Numbered from the stretch's first letter, positions 51,872 through 61,600 are shown. The stretch: DNA of 64,000 nt from Gammaproteobacteria bacterium (GCA_028821195.1 JAPPHB010000132.1:37508-101507); one strand, 5' to 3'. Program-made: numbers and translations. Notes: generated by a model not told the origin, from the letters alone.

Positions 51872-53164
51872 CTAGTCGGCGCCGGCCACGCTGAGCCAGG
51901 CACGCTCGAGAACGGCCTGCATCTCCGGCGCAAGCCGAACGCCCCTGCGGCTCATGACATGCGCCGCCGTGTCCAGAAAGCGGTTCAACTCAAAAAGCGG
52001 CGCTTCGGGCGCCGCGCCCCATCGAAAGGGCGGGAGATAGCTCGTCGGGGCCGTTGCGCCGAACAGGTTACAGCCTGCCCCGATGACCGCGCCGGTGTTG
52101 AGGAACGTTCCAATGCCGGTCTTGACGTGGTCGCCCAGAAGGCAGCCCAGCTTGGCCAGGCCGGAAGGCACGGCACCCTCGCCCGTGCGGACCTTCACGT
52201 CGCGATAGTCGTTGCGAAGATCGCTGTTCGTGGTCATCGCGCCCAGGTTCACCCAGCGACCGAGGTAAGAGCGGCCCAGGAAGCCGCCGTGGGCCTTGTT
52301 GTCGTAGCCGAGCAGGACGCTTTTCTCGATGTCGCCGCGGATTCTGCATGCCCGACCCACGTAGGAAGCGCATACCCTTCCACCGAGGACGGTCGAGCCG
52401 GGTCCCACATACAGCGGACCCTCCAGGCGGGCCGGCCCGCACACGCGCACGCCCTCGCCGAGGACGATGGGCCCCGGGCCCGTGTCGAGCAGCACGCCCG
52501 GCTCGACGGCGGCACCGGGGCCGACGGTGAAGAGGCCGTCTCCCAGGAGGTGGACGCCGGGGGGGAGGGAGGACCCTGAGGGTGGGATCGCCATGCCACC
52601 CTCGCGCGCCCCCACCGGCCGCCCCCCGGCCCCGCTCGACGACGTGGACGCGAGAGGGGTGAACATCCCGGCCTCGAGGTCTTCACGGAGCTGAGCGGGG
52701 GCCCGTGCCACCAGCTCCCAGACGTGCTCCAGAACGAATCCTTCCAGCTCGATTCCGGCCTTCGTCCGGGGAGCGGCAGCGGGATCCGCCATGTCACGCG
52801 GGCGGGGAGGCGGGGCACCGGGAGGGAGGCTCCACCCGACCGTCGTGCCGTGGATGCGCAGTTCGGCGGGCACCGGAGGCAGTTCCGGCGGCTGCCTCCG
52901 CACCACGGCCCGGCTGGACACCAGGATGCGGTGGACGCCGCGCCCCACGTCGGAGGCCACCAGTGCCCGGGGTGCTTCGTCTTCGCGGAAACCGGCGAGG
53001 CGGGCGCCTGCAAGATGGCCGCCGTATTCCACACGCCACGCGCGGGCTGCCCGCTCCCAGAGCCGCAACGCACCAAGGACCAGTTCGGCTGCGGGACGTG
53101 TCAGGGCAAACGGTTCCCAGCGCCGGGCGCGGGCGTCGTCGAACAGGTAGAGGCGAGCGCTCAC
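51872..53164 (-). CDS. Alternative bacterial GlmU-like sugar nucleotidyltransferase
   Basis: This 430-residue protein starts LYLFDDARARRWEPFALTRP, then AAELVLGALRLWERAARAW, the hallmark opening of the alternative GlmU group known from Bacteroidetes and some other phyla. The N-terminal transferase-like domain (to ~residue 190) lacks a clear glycine-rich nucleotidyl motif. The C-terminal left-handed beta-helix has LLGDHVKTGIGTFLNTGAVI and GGFLGRSYLGRWVNLGAMTT, as in GlmU acetyltransferase domains. The GTG start overlaps the manC stop (GTGA). A role in UDP-GlcNAc or another activated sugar is likely. Confidence 0.8.
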   Translation of the reverse strand: MSARLYLFDDARARRWEPFALTRPAAELVLGALRLWERAARAWRVEYGGHLAGARLAGFREDEAPRALVASDVGRGVHRILVSSRAVVRRQPPELPPVPAELRIHGTTVGWSLPPGAPPPRPRDMADPAAAPRTKAGIELEGFVLEHVWELVARAPAQLREDLEAGMFTPLASTSSSGAGGRPVGAREGGMAIPPSGSSLPPGVHLLGDGLFTVGPGAAVEPGVLLDTGPGPIVLGEGVRVCGPARLEGPLYVGPGSTVLGGRVCASYVGRACRIRGDIEKSVLLGYDNKAHGGFLGRSYLGRWVNLGAMTTNSDLRNDYRDVKVRTGEGAVPSGLAKLGCLLGDHVKTGIGTFLNTGAVIGAGCNLFGATAPTSYLPPFRWGAAPEAPLFELNRFLDTAAHVMSRRGVRLAPEMQAVLERAWLSVAGAD

Positions 53165-54288
53165 GTCCGTTGGATGCGCGACGGGGAGGGGAGCCGCTGC
53201 ACGAGGCGCTTGAGTTCGCGGGCGTGCTCGCGGGTCGTGACCATCGTCACGTCCCCCGCGACGACCACGACCATCTCTCGGACGCCGAACAACACCACCC
53301 GCCCGCCTTCGCTGTACACGATGTTGTCGTCACTCTCAACGCAGACGACATCGCCGGCCCGGGTGTTCCCGCGCTGGTCGGGCGTCCGCGTCCGGGCGAG
53401 CGCCTCCCAGCTGCCCACATCATCCCAGTCAAAGGATGCCGGAAGCATGGCGCACGAGCGGCTGCGCTCCAGCACGGCCTCGTCGACGCTCACCGTGGGC
53501 GCGTGGCGGAAGAAGCCGTTCACGTCGCCTTTCTCGAGTCGCGGCAGCAGGGCCGCGATGCCGGGAGCGTGCGCGCGAAGTTCCTTCAGGAACACCGATG
53601 CCCGCCAGACGAAGATACCCGTGTTCCACAGGAACCCCTGGCGAATGTACTCGGCGGCCCGCCCGGCGTCGGGTTTCTCGTGAAAACGCAGCACACGCCG
53701 GGGAGGCTCGCCCGCCCCGTGGCGGGCAGGCCCGTCCAGGGCGTCGCCGGGTTGCAGGTATCCGTAGCCGGTGTCGGGGCGATCCGGCCGGGCCCCGACG
53801 GTGAGCAGGACATCGTCTCGAGCCGCAATCCGCACCGCGCGCGCAACCAGTGAACGGAACGCGGCGGCGGGACGTATGACATGGTCCGAATGCAGGGAAA
53901 CGATCACCGCGTCCGGATCGCTTCGCCAGGCGGTCCAGGTCGCCCAGGTGAGTGCCGGTGCCGTGCTGCGCGGGCGCGATTCCCAGAGGAAGCAACCGGG
54001 AGGCAACTCCGGCAGCGCGGAAGTCAGCGGTGACTCCAGGTGCCGTCCCGCGACGATCCGCAACCGGCGGGCCGGGACCAGCTCCAGCGCGCGCAGGACC
54101 GTGTCGGCTACGAGGGGGCGGCTCGAAACCAGCGGCAGGAGCTGCTTGGGGCGAGCGGGCGTGCTGGCGGGCCAGAACCGGGAACCGGCGCCACCCGCGA
54201 GGATGACGACCCGGAGGTGGGGGTCGGCGGGGGTCAACGCCGCTCGCTGATGCGGGTCGGAATGCACGCGGAAACTTACCCGCGGCAC
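53161..54288 (-). CDS. manC: Mannose-1-phosphate guanylyltransferase
   Basis: The 375-residue protein has the nucleotidyltransferase motif VVILAGGAGSRFWPASTPARPKQ, VIVSLHSDHVI, then FHEKPD and FLWNTGIFVWRA. FDWDDVGSWEAL closes the signature. It makes GDP-mannose for glycans. The longest frame starts with a GTG at 54288 without a ribosome site. A TACACT box right before it suggests the real start may lie further in, at the GTG 54267 or the TTG 54237 just before the conserved strand. It overlaps the GlmU-like gene. Confidence 0.92.
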   Translation of the reverse strand: MPRVSFRVHSDPHQRAALTPADPHLRVVILAGGAGSRFWPASTPARPKQLLPLVSSRPLVADTVLRALELVPARRLRIVAGRHLESPLTSALPELPPGCFLWESRPRSTAPALTWATWTAWRSDPDAVIVSLHSDHVIRPAAAFRSLVARAVRIAARDDVLLTVGARPDRPDTGYGYLQPGDALDGPARHGAGEPPRRVLRFHEKPDAGRAAEYIRQGFLWNTGIFVWRASVFLKELRAHAPGIAALLPRLEKGDVNGFFRHAPTVSVDEAVLERSRSCAMLPASFDWDDVGSWEALARTRTPDQRGNTRAGDVVCVESDDNIVYSEGGRVVLFGVREMVVVVAGDVTMVTTREHARELKRLVQRLPSPSRIQRT

Positions 54289-54321
54289 AGTGTAAAATCA
54301 ACGGAATTCACCGCTCCGGGG

Positions 54322-54350
54322 TTGACCCGCCGTAGCCGTCGGGGTAGTCT
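54322..54350 (+). promoter_or_regulatory. Candidate promoter for the lipoprotein/serS side
   Basis: TTGACC, a 17-bp spacer and TAGTCT lie 69 nt before the lipoprotein ATG. The layout (TTGAC, 17 bp, TAnnnT) matches the rplM promoter in this window. Confidence 0.45.
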
Positions 54351-54418
54351 TTGCGCGCTCCGCGAGCAGGCTGTCGGCTCGCCGGAGCCAGCCCTTCCTC
54401 CGTTGCCAAACAGTCGTC

Positions 54419-54979
54419 ATGCGTTCGCTCGGGATCATCCTCCTTCTCCCTTCGCTGGTTGCCACCGCTGCGTGCGGAAGAGATCCTTTTGCGCTCGAGT
54501 GGATCGCCTCCGCCGATACGGTGCGCCTGTACGCGATCTCCCGTCCCGAGCCCAACGTCGAAACAGGCTTCGACTTCGGTGCCCGGCACGCGGTTCGCAT
54601 CGAAGCCCCCGCGACCACCTCGGCCTGGGACCTGGCCGTCGACGTCGAAGGCGGCAGGGCCGTCTTCCTGACCCCCGGATTCTTCGGCGTCGACTCGGAT
54701 GCGGCGCTGGTGGAACTGCCCGACGAGAACTTCGACGACATCGAGGAAGCCCCCGAGGACGATGACGTGTACATCGAGGACCAGGCGGTACCGGTGAACC
54801 TCGGGAGCCTCTACGTGGTGCGCACGCGGCGCTTGCGCTCCAATTACGGGCAGCTCTGCAACCACTACGCGAAGTTGGTTCCCCTGGACGTGGACCGTGT
54901 TGAACGCACCGTGGTCTTCGTGTTCGACACCAACGGGATCTGCAACAGCCGCAAGATGCAGCCGGACATCTTCCCCTGA
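54419..54979 (+). CDS. Putative lipoprotein of unknown function
   Basis: This 186-residue protein has a lipoprotein-like signal (GIILLLPSLVATAACGRD; the -3 residue is Thr, so the lipobox is not perfect). The mature part is beta-rich with an acidic centre (ELPDENFDDIEEAPEDDDVY). Two cysteines lie near the end (YGQLCNHYAKL and NGICNSRKM). I do not recognise the family. It ends 31 nt before serS and is divergent from manC. Confidence 0.75.
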   Translation: MRSLGIILLLPSLVATAACGRDPFALEWIASADTVRLYAISRPEPNVETGFDFGARHAVRIEAPATTSAWDLAVDVEGGRAVFLTPGFFGVDSDAALVELPDENFDDIEEAPEDDDVYIEDQAVPVNLGSLYVVRTRRLRSNYGQLCNHYAKLVPLDVDRVERTVVFVFDTNGICNSRKMQPDIFP

Positions 54980-55010
54980 ACCCCATCTTCCCCCAAACCC
55001 TTCCTGGGCC

Positions 55011-56288
55011 ATGCTCGATCTGCGGATGATTCGGGCGCGACCGGATCTGGTTCGTGCCGGAATGGCGCGGCGCGGCATCGCCGGCGGTGCCGCCCTGGTC
55101 GAACACTTGCGCGCGCTCGACGAGCGGCGCCGGTCCTCGATCGGAGAAGCCGATGAGCTCAGGGCGCACCGCAACACCGTTTCCCGCCGCATCGGGGAAC
55201 TGAGGCGGAAGGGTGAATCGGCGGACGGGCTGATCGACGAAATGCGCAAGGTGGGCGGCCGCATCGACGCGCTGGGCGAAGTGGTGCAGGATGCGGAGGC
55301 GCACATCCGCGATACCCTGCTGGAGATGCCCAACCTGCCGCTGCCGGAAGTGCCGGATGGGGGGGAGGAAGCCAACGCGCTTGTGCGCAAATGGGGGACG
55401 AAGCGGAACTTTGGTTTCGAGCCCAGACCACACTGGGAGCTGGGGGAGAGGCTGGGGCTCCTCGACCTCGCGCGCGGGGCAAGGATCTCGGGTTCGGGAT
55501 TCCCGGTTCTCACGGGCCGAGGTGCCCGCCTGCAGCGGGAGCTGATCGGCTACATGCTCGATCTGCATGTCCGCGAGCACGGCTACACGGAGGTGCGTGT
55601 GCCCTACATGGTCACGCGCGAGAGCCTTACGGCGACCGGCCATCTCCCGAAGTTCGAAGAGGATGCCTACGTCACGACCCTGGATGATCTCTGGCTCATC
55701 CCCACGTCCGAGGTGCCGCTTACCAACCTCCACCGGGGCGAGATCCTCTCCGCGGCCGAGCTTCCTCTTCGCTACACCGCCTACTCGCCCTGCTTCCGGC
55801 GCGAAGCCGGCGCGGCGGGCGCGGACACCCGCGGCCTTCTGCGCGTACACCAGTTCGACAAGGTGGAGCTCGTCCGCTATGAGACCCCGGAGCGCAGCCG
55901 GGAGGCACTCGAGGAGATGACTGCGGAAGCGGAGGTGATTCTCCGGCGTCTGGGACTTCCCTATCGCGTCCTCAGCCTGGCCACGGGCGATCTGGGCTTC
56001 TGGTCGGCCATGACCTACGACCTGGAGATCTGGGCCCCGGGCGTGCGCCGCTGGCTGGAAGTGTCGAGCGTCAGCACCACCACCGACTACCAGGCTCGCC
56101 GCGCGAACCTGCGGTATCGGCCCCATCCCGGCCGCAAGCCGGAATTCGTGCACACGTTGAACGGTTCGGCGCTCGCTCTGCCGCGGCTGCTGGTGGCCCT
56201 GCTGGAGACCGGCCAGGAAGAGGACGGCAGCGTGACCTTGCCGGAGCCGCTGGCCGAGCGACTCGGGGCCGGTCGCTTGCTGCCCTGA
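55011..56288 (+). CDS. serS: Seryl-tRNA synthetase
   Basis: This class II synthetase of 425 residues has an N-terminal antiparallel coiled coil that grips the tRNA (~residues 30-105). Motif 2 is FRREAGAAGADTRGLLRVHQ, and TSEVPLTN lies just before it. Motif 3 is in NGSALALPRLLVALLETGQE. The ATG at 55011 opens MLDLRMIRARPDLVR, the standard beginning; the track start at 54897 is inside the lipoprotein gene. Confidence 0.97.
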   Translation: MLDLRMIRARPDLVRAGMARRGIAGGAALVEHLRALDERRRSSIGEADELRAHRNTVSRRIGELRRKGESADGLIDEMRKVGGRIDALGEVVQDAEAHIRDTLLEMPNLPLPEVPDGGEEANALVRKWGTKRNFGFEPRPHWELGERLGLLDLARGARISGSGFPVLTGRGARLQRELIGYMLDLHVREHGYTEVRVPYMVTRESLTATGHLPKFEEDAYVTTLDDLWLIPTSEVPLTNLHRGEILSAAELPLRYTAYSPCFRREAGAAGADTRGLLRVHQFDKVELVRYETPERSREALEEMTAEAEVILRRLGLPYRVLSLATGDLGFWSAMTYDLEIWAPGVRRWLEVSSVSTTTDYQARRANLRYRPHPGRKPEFVHTLNGSALALPRLLVALLETGQEEDGSVTLPEPLAERLGAGRLLP

Positions 56289-56303
56289 GGAGGCGACGGG
56301 CGG

Positions 56304-57482
56304 GTGTCGCCGAAGCGCTGGTACGTCGGGCTCGCGGCGCTCTTCGTGGCACTGGCCGGATGGTATCTGCTCTACACACAGCAGATCGTGCGCGCGCTGC
56401 GGGCCGACAGCGAGATCTTCACGCGCATCTATGCCGAGGTTATGGAAGGTCTGACCGACCCCGAGGAAGGCAGTTCCATCCAGGCGCTCAGGGGGCTTCA
56501 ACTGCTGATCACCGAGTCGGGCGTGCCGTTCGTGATGACCGGACCCGGCGACACCGTGCTGGCCGTCGAGAACCTCCCCTTCGACGTGGATCTCGGCTCG
56601 GCGCAGGGGCAGGAGCGGGTGCGCGGCTACATCAGCATCCTGGATCAGCGCAATCCCCCGGTCGGAGATCCCGAAGTCCAGCTCATCCACTACGGCCCGC
56701 CTCCGATTCTGACGCGCCTGCGCTGGATTCCATGGCTTCAGGCAGGGGGGCTGGCGCTGGTCGTGCTCATGCTGGCGGGACTGGTGCGATACCAGCGCAG
56801 AGTGGCTGGAGAACGCGCCTGGACGGTGATGGCCCGCGAACTCGCACACCAGCTGGGGACACCGATCTCTTCGCTGCACGGCTGGGTCGAACTACTCAAG
56901 CTCCCCGCGCCCGAGCGGCCCGGAGAGCTGTCCGAGCGCGAGATTCTGCACGAACTCGACGATGATGTCGAGCGCCTCGAACGCGTTACCCGCCGATTCG
57001 AGCTGATCGGCCGGGAGCCTGCCCTCGGGCAGGTCGACCTGACCCGCGTGCTGGAGGAGCTGGAGGGCTACTTCCGTTCCCGCCTCCCCAGCCTGGCGTC
57101 GGAAGTGGAACTGGTGATGGAAGTTCCCTCCGACCTGCCCGCCGTCAGGGGACACCATGTCCTGCTCAGCTGGGCTCTCGAGAACGTGCTCAAGAATTCG
57201 CTCGACGCTCTGGCCGGGCGCGGCGGCCGGATCTCGATCACATGCTCCGGGTCGGGTGCGGATTGGGTGGATGTGCGCATCGCGGATACCGGTCCCGGAA
57301 TCGATCCCGGCGTGCGCGACGACATCTTCGAACCCGGTGTTACAACCAAGGCGAGCGGCTGGGGCGTGGGGCTCACGCTGGCGCGCCGCATCGTGCAGGG
57401 CGTGCACCGCGGCAAGCTCGAGCTGGTGTCGGAGTGGGAGCCCGGCGCGACCTTCAACATACGCCTTCCGTCCGAGGCCTGA
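56304..57482 (+). CDS. Orphan membrane sensor histidine kinase
   Basis: This 392-residue kinase has two membrane helices (~residues 7-27 and ~148-168) around a ~120-residue extracytoplasmic domain. The HisKA region is ELAHQLGTPISSLHGWVELL (H182), followed by HATPase boxes ENVLKNSLDAL, DTGPGID, FEPGVTTK and GWGVGLTLARRI. There is no PAS or HAMP that I can see. No response regulator is adjacent; the gene sits 15 nt after serS and 4 nt before the helicase gene. The GTG start follows GAGGAGGCGACGG. Confidence 0.9.
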   Translation: MSPKRWYVGLAALFVALAGWYLLYTQQIVRALRADSEIFTRIYAEVMEGLTDPEEGSSIQALRGLQLLITESGVPFVMTGPGDTVLAVENLPFDVDLGSAQGQERVRGYISILDQRNPPVGDPEVQLIHYGPPPILTRLRWIPWLQAGGLALVVLMLAGLVRYQRRVAGERAWTVMARELAHQLGTPISSLHGWVELLKLPAPERPGELSEREILHELDDDVERLERVTRRFELIGREPALGQVDLTRVLEELEGYFRSRLPSLASEVELVMEVPSDLPAVRGHHVLLSWALENVLKNSLDALAGRGGRISITCSGSGADWVDVRIADTGPGIDPGVRDDIFEPGVTTKASGWGVGLTLARRIVQGVHRGKLELVSEWEPGATFNIRLPSEA

Positions 57483-57486
57483 TCCC

Positions 57487-59757
57487 GTGGATCACCTGGA
57501 GGGGCTGAACCCCGAGCAGCGGGCCGCCGTGCTCCACTTCGAGGGGCCTCTGCTGGTGCTCGCTGGCGCAGGAACCGGCAAGACCCGGGCGCTCACCTGC
57601 CGGATCGCCCACCTGGTGCGCGAGCACGGCGTGCCGCCGCATCGCATCCTGGCCGTCACCTTCACCAACAAGGCGGCGGGTGAGATGCGGGAGCGCGTCG
57701 CCAACTATCTGGGGGAGGAGCCGCGGGGGATGTGGCTCGGCACCTTCCACGCCCTGGGCGCACGTCTTCTGCGCATCCACGCGGGCGAGGTCGGGCGCGC
57801 GGCCCCGTTCACGATTTTCGATGCCGAGCAGAGCCTGAACCAGGTGAAGCGGGCCCAGAAGGCGGTCCGCGTCAATCTCGAGCGATGGAATCCGCGATCG
57901 GTGCAGGGCGTCATCAGCTCCGCCAAGAACGTGCTCATCGGCCCGCAGCGGTTTCATGAGGAGAACGCGGACGGTGCCGACCCGCTGGCGGCGGCCGCGG
58001 CGCTCGTGTACCCCGAGTATCAGGCCGCGCTGGCCCGCCAGAACGCCTTCGACTTCGACGATCTGCTCATGAAGCCGGTGGAGCTGCTGGAGTCGTATCC
58101 CGACATCCTGTACCGGTACTCAGACCGATTCGCCTTCCTGCTGGTGGACGAATACCAGGACACCAACCATGCCCAGTTCCGGCTGCTCGACCTGCTGGCG
58201 CGTGCGCACGGCAACCTCATGGTGGTGGGCGACGACGATCAGAGCATCTATGGATGGCGGGGGGCCGACATCCGCAACATCCTCCAGTTCGAGTCGGTCT
58301 TCCCCAGCGCCCGCGTCGTCCGGCTGGAGCGCAACTACCGGTCCACCGGACACGTCCTCCAGGCGGCCAATGCCGCGATCTCGCACAACGTTGCCCGCAA
58401 GACAAAGACGCTGCATACGCACCGTCAGGACGGCGAACTGCTCAGCGTTCTGCACACCGCGACCGAGGCCGACGAGGCTCGCTGCATCGCCGATGAGGCC
58501 GAGTCGCTCAGGCAGGCCAACGGATGGCCGTACGGGAGTTTCGCCGTCCTCTATCGCACCAACGCCCAGTCGCGCGCGCTCGAGGAGGAGTTGATGCGGC
58601 GCTTCATCCCCTACCAGATCGTTGGAGGGGTGCGCTTCTACGAGAGGCGCGAGATCCGCGACGTGCTGGCCTACCTGCGGCTCATCTCGAATCCCCGGGA
58701 CGAGGAAGCCTTCGTCCGCGTCGTCAACTATCCGAAACGGGGCATCGGCACCGTGTCGCGCAGCCGCTTGACGGCGTGGGCGCGAGAACGCGGGGTGTCG
58801 CTGCTCGATGCTGCCGCGGAGGCCCATACGGCCGCGGGCATACGGCCGTCCCCCGCGCGCGCGCTCGGGCGCTTCGCGCGCATGATCGGCAACTGGCGCT
58901 CCCTCGCCCGGGAACGCAATGCGGGAGAGGTCACGGAAGCGGTAGTCAGCGGGCTGAATCTGCGGGAGCGGCTGCGCGAAGAGGGGCCGGAGGGCGAGGA
59001 CAGGGCCGCGAACGTGACGGAGTTGATCGCCGCCGCCTTTCGCTTCGACCCCTCGGAGCATGATCTGGGCGAAGAGGAGGAGATCGCGGAGGCCAGCGAG
59101 CTCGATCTGTTCCTTCAGCACACGGCGCTGGTCGCGGGCATCGACGCGCACGACAGTGGAGCCGACGCGGTCACCCTCATGACCCTCCACAGCGCGAAGG
59201 GACTCGAGTTCCCGTGCGTCTTTCTCGCCGGCATGGAGGAGGGGCTGTTCCCGCTGTCGCGAGCGCTGGAGCTGCCCGAGGAACTGGAGGAAGCACGGAG
59301 GCTTTTCTATGTGGGGATCACGAGGGCCGAGGAGAAGCTCTATCTCAGCTACGCGGAGCGAAGATGGCGAGCCGGCGAGGGCATGACATCGAGGCCTTCG
59401 TCGTTCCTCGGCACGATTCCCGACACGCTGGTGGAATACCGGCGCTCGTCGCGGCTGCAGCTGTCCCGCCGCCGGTATCGCGGGAGAGCTGCGGACCGGG
59501 AGGGCAGACATGGGGGCCGGTCCCTGGACCGGAGCCGGACCTATGCGGACCCGGATCCGGCCCGATACGATGATTTGAACCAGGACGCTCCCCGCTACCG
59601 CCAAGGTGAACGCGTGGTTCACGGGACTTTCGGCTTCGGATCGATCCTGGATATCTCGGGGTTCGGTCCGGATCTCAGGGTGACGGTGGATTTCGATGAC
59701 GTGGGGAGGAAGAAGCTGGTAGCGCGCTTCGCGGGTCTCGAGAGGGCGTTCGAGTGA
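57487..59757 (+). CDS. pcrA: UvrD/PcrA-type ATP-dependent DNA helicase
   Basis: This superfamily 1 3'-5' helicase of 756 residues has the Q-motif LNPEQRAAV and Walker A AGAGTGKTRA. FTNKAAGEMRERV, DEYQDTNHAQFRLL, GDDDQSIYGWRGA and VRLERNYRST follow. Motif V is VTLMTLHSAKGLEFPCVFLA, and motif VI is YVGITRAEEKLYLSYA. The C-terminal Tudor-like domain (VVHGTFGFGSILDISG) that contacts RNA polymerase in PcrA is present. The GTG at 57487 is the start; the track's earlier start is within the kinase gene. Its stop overlaps gatC. Confidence 0.95.
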   Translation: MDHLEGLNPEQRAAVLHFEGPLLVLAGAGTGKTRALTCRIAHLVREHGVPPHRILAVTFTNKAAGEMRERVANYLGEEPRGMWLGTFHALGARLLRIHAGEVGRAAPFTIFDAEQSLNQVKRAQKAVRVNLERWNPRSVQGVISSAKNVLIGPQRFHEENADGADPLAAAAALVYPEYQAALARQNAFDFDDLLMKPVELLESYPDILYRYSDRFAFLLVDEYQDTNHAQFRLLDLLARAHGNLMVVGDDDQSIYGWRGADIRNILQFESVFPSARVVRLERNYRSTGHVLQAANAAISHNVARKTKTLHTHRQDGELLSVLHTATEADEARCIADEAESLRQANGWPYGSFAVLYRTNAQSRALEEELMRRFIPYQIVGGVRFYERREIRDVLAYLRLISNPRDEEAFVRVVNYPKRGIGTVSRSRLTAWARERGVSLLDAAAEAHTAAGIRPSPARALGRFARMIGNWRSLARERNAGEVTEAVVSGLNLRERLREEGPEGEDRAANVTELIAAAFRFDPSEHDLGEEEEIAEASELDLFLQHTALVAGIDAHDSGADAVTLMTLHSAKGLEFPCVFLAGMEEGLFPLSRALELPEELEEARRLFYVGITRAEEKLYLSYAERRWRAGEGMTSRPSSFLGTIPDTLVEYRRSSRLQLSRRRYRGRAADREGRHGGRSLDRSRTYADPDPARYDDLNQDAPRYRQGERVVHGTFGFGSILDISGFGPDLRVTVDFDDVGRKKLVARFAGLERAFE

Positions 59758-60146
59758 ACAGATCGCATGAGCCGGAGCCGGGCGTGACCGTAACCATTGA
59801 GGAGATTCAGCGCATTGCCACGCTCGCCCGCGTCCGTCTCGAACAAGGGGAGGCGAAACGCATGGCGCGCGACATGAGCTCGATCCTGGAGCACATGGCG
59901 GTGTTGGGCGGGGTCGCGCCGGAGCCTGCTCCGACATCCGGCGTCCCGCAGGGCGAGGGCTCCGCGCGACCGTTCGGGGAAGCCTCGGACGGGGGTGCCC
60001 CTCGGGCGGGCGAGGGTGCGGCGACGCCGGATCCGCTCGAGCGGCCGCTCGAGCGCATCGCTCCAGACTGGCGGGATGGTCTCTTCGTAGTCCCCCGGCT
60101 TCCAGGTGTGGCGGGCGCACCCGGCGAACGGGAGAGCTCGCCGTGA
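59754..60146 (+). CDS. gatC: Aspartyl/glutamyl-tRNA amidotransferase subunit C
   Basis: This 130-residue protein has the GatC helices [20 protein letters not shown] and [11 protein letters not shown], and the conserved tail [12 protein letters not shown]. Between them lies an extra ~55-residue Pro/Gly/Ala/Glu-rich stretch, making it longer than the usual ~95 residues. The GTG start overlaps the helicase stop and its own stop overlaps gatA (GTGA both times). It stabilises the GatCAB complex. Confidence 0.92.
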   Translation: MNRSHEPEPGVTVTIEEIQRIATLARVRLEQGEAKRMARDMSSILEHMAVLGGVAPEPAPTSGVPQGEGSARPFGEASDGGAPRAGEGAATPDPLERPLERIAPDWRDGLFVVPRLPGVAGAPGERESSP

Positions 60147-61600
60147 AGGTGAATGCGGGCGGCGTGGCGGAGAGAGCCGCGGAAGTCCGGGACGGGAGCC
60201 TTGCCTGGGGTTCGATGGCTGCGCAGGCGCTGGAGGCGCACGGGACGTGGGAGCGGGGTGCCGCACCGCTCAACGCCTTCATCGCCGTGGACGCGAACGC
60301 GGATCGGCAACGCGGTCCGCGCGACGGCCCGCTCGCGGGGATACCGGTCGCGGTCAAGGACAACCTGGCCACGGCCGGTTTCCCCACCACCTGCGGCTCC
60401 CGCATCCTGGAGGAGTTCCGTTCCCCGTACGAAGCCACCGCCGTCCGTCGGCTTCGCGGGGCGGGTGCGGTCATCGTCGGCAAGACCAACATGGACGAGT
60501 TCGCCATGGGGTCGTCGACCGAAAACTCCGCCTTCGGTCCCACGCGCAATCCCTGGCATGCGGAACGGGTTCCTGGCGGAAGCTCCGGCGGGTCGGCGGC
60601 GGCGGTGGCCGCGGGCATCGTGCCGGTCGCGGTGGGCTCGGACACAGGTGGTTCGGTTCGCCAGCCGGCGTCGTTCTGCGGGGTGGTGGGCATCAAACCC
60701 ACCTACGGGCGGGTGAGCCGCTACGGACTGGTCGCCTTCGCCTCCTCTCTCGACCAGGTGGGCGCCCTCGGGCGCACCGTGCGCGACGCGGCCACCCTGC
60801 TCGAAGTCCTGAGCGGCCACGATCCGCGCGATGCCACCTCCGTCAACCGCCGCGTACCGCCTCTGACCGCGGCCTGCGAGCGGGGGGTGCGCGGGCTGGT
60901 CGTCGGCGTTCCGCGCGAGTACTTCCCCGCCGGCCTGGACCCGGTGGTGCGCCGGCTGGCGGAGCACGCCCTCGGTGCCCTGGAGGGAGCGGGTGCCGAG
61001 TTGCGGGAGGTGTCCCTGCCGCACACCCGATACGCAATTCCCGCCTACTACATCATCGCGCCCGCCGAAGCTTCGTCCAATCTGGCCCGCTACGACGGTG
61101 TCCGCTTCGGGCGCCGATGCCGGGAGGCGGATACTACCGAGCGACTGTACGAACTCTCCCGCTCCGAGGGCTTTGGCACCGAGGTCAAGCGGCGCATTCT
61201 GCTCGGTACCTACGCGCTGTCGGCGGGCTACTACGACGCGTACTACGGCCGTGCGCAGGAGGCGCGGGCTGCCGTCGCCCGGGACTTCGAGCGGACATTC
61301 GGGGATGGAGTGGACGTGCTCTTCACCCCGACTGCGCCGACCCCCGCCTTCAAGCTGGGAGAGCGCGTCCACGATCCCTACCAGATGTACCTGTCCGATG
61401 TCTTCACCGTGACCGCCAACCTGGCCGGGGTACCCGCAATGTCCGTTCCGATCGGGCTGGCGGAAGGGCTGCCCGTTGGGGGACAACTCATGGCCGCGCA
61501 CTGGCGGGAGGACACGCTGCTGACCGCGGCCGCGGCGCTCGAAGCCGAACTGGGGACGGTGGGATCTCCCCCGGTTCCGTCCGGCGCGGGAGCTGAATGA
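60143..61600 (+). CDS. gatA: Aspartyl/glutamyl-tRNA amidotransferase subunit A
   Basis: This 485-residue amidase-signature protein has the catalytic lysine in [40 protein letters not shown] follows, then the serine-rich loop [35 protein letters not shown] carries the nucleophilic serine, and [20 protein letters not shown] completes the site. It releases ammonia from glutamine for transfer to Glu-tRNA(Gln) or Asp-tRNA(Asn). Start GTG and stop overlap gatC and gatB. Confidence 0.97.
   Translation: MKVNAGGVAERAAEVRDGSLAWGSMAAQALEAHGTWERGAAPLNAFIAVDANADRQRGPRDGPLAGIPVAVKDNLATAGFPTTCGSRILEEFRSPYEATAVRRLRGAGAVIVGKTNMDEFAMGSSTENSAFGPTRNPWHAERVPGGSSGGSAAAVAAGIVPVAVGSDTGGSVRQPASFCGVVGIKPTYGRVSRYGLVAFASSLDQVGALGRTVRDAATLLEVLSGHDPRDATSVNRRVPPLTAACERGVRGLVVGVPREYFPAGLDPVVRRLAEHALGALEGAGAELREVSLPHTRYAIPAYYIIAPAEASSNLARYDGVRFGRRCREADTTERLYELSRSEGFGTEVKRRILLGTYALSAGYYDAYYGRAQEARAAVARDFERTFGDGVDVLFTPTAPTPAFKLGERVHDPYQMYLSDVFTVTANLAGVPAMSVPIGLAEGLPVGGQLMAAHWREDTLLTAAAALEAELGTVGSPPVPSGAGAE

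Noticed and set aside
58120-60702. 860-codon open frame antisense to pcrA and gatCA
   Set aside because: It covers three well-identified genes on the other strand and has no recognisable motif; a GC-driven shadow.
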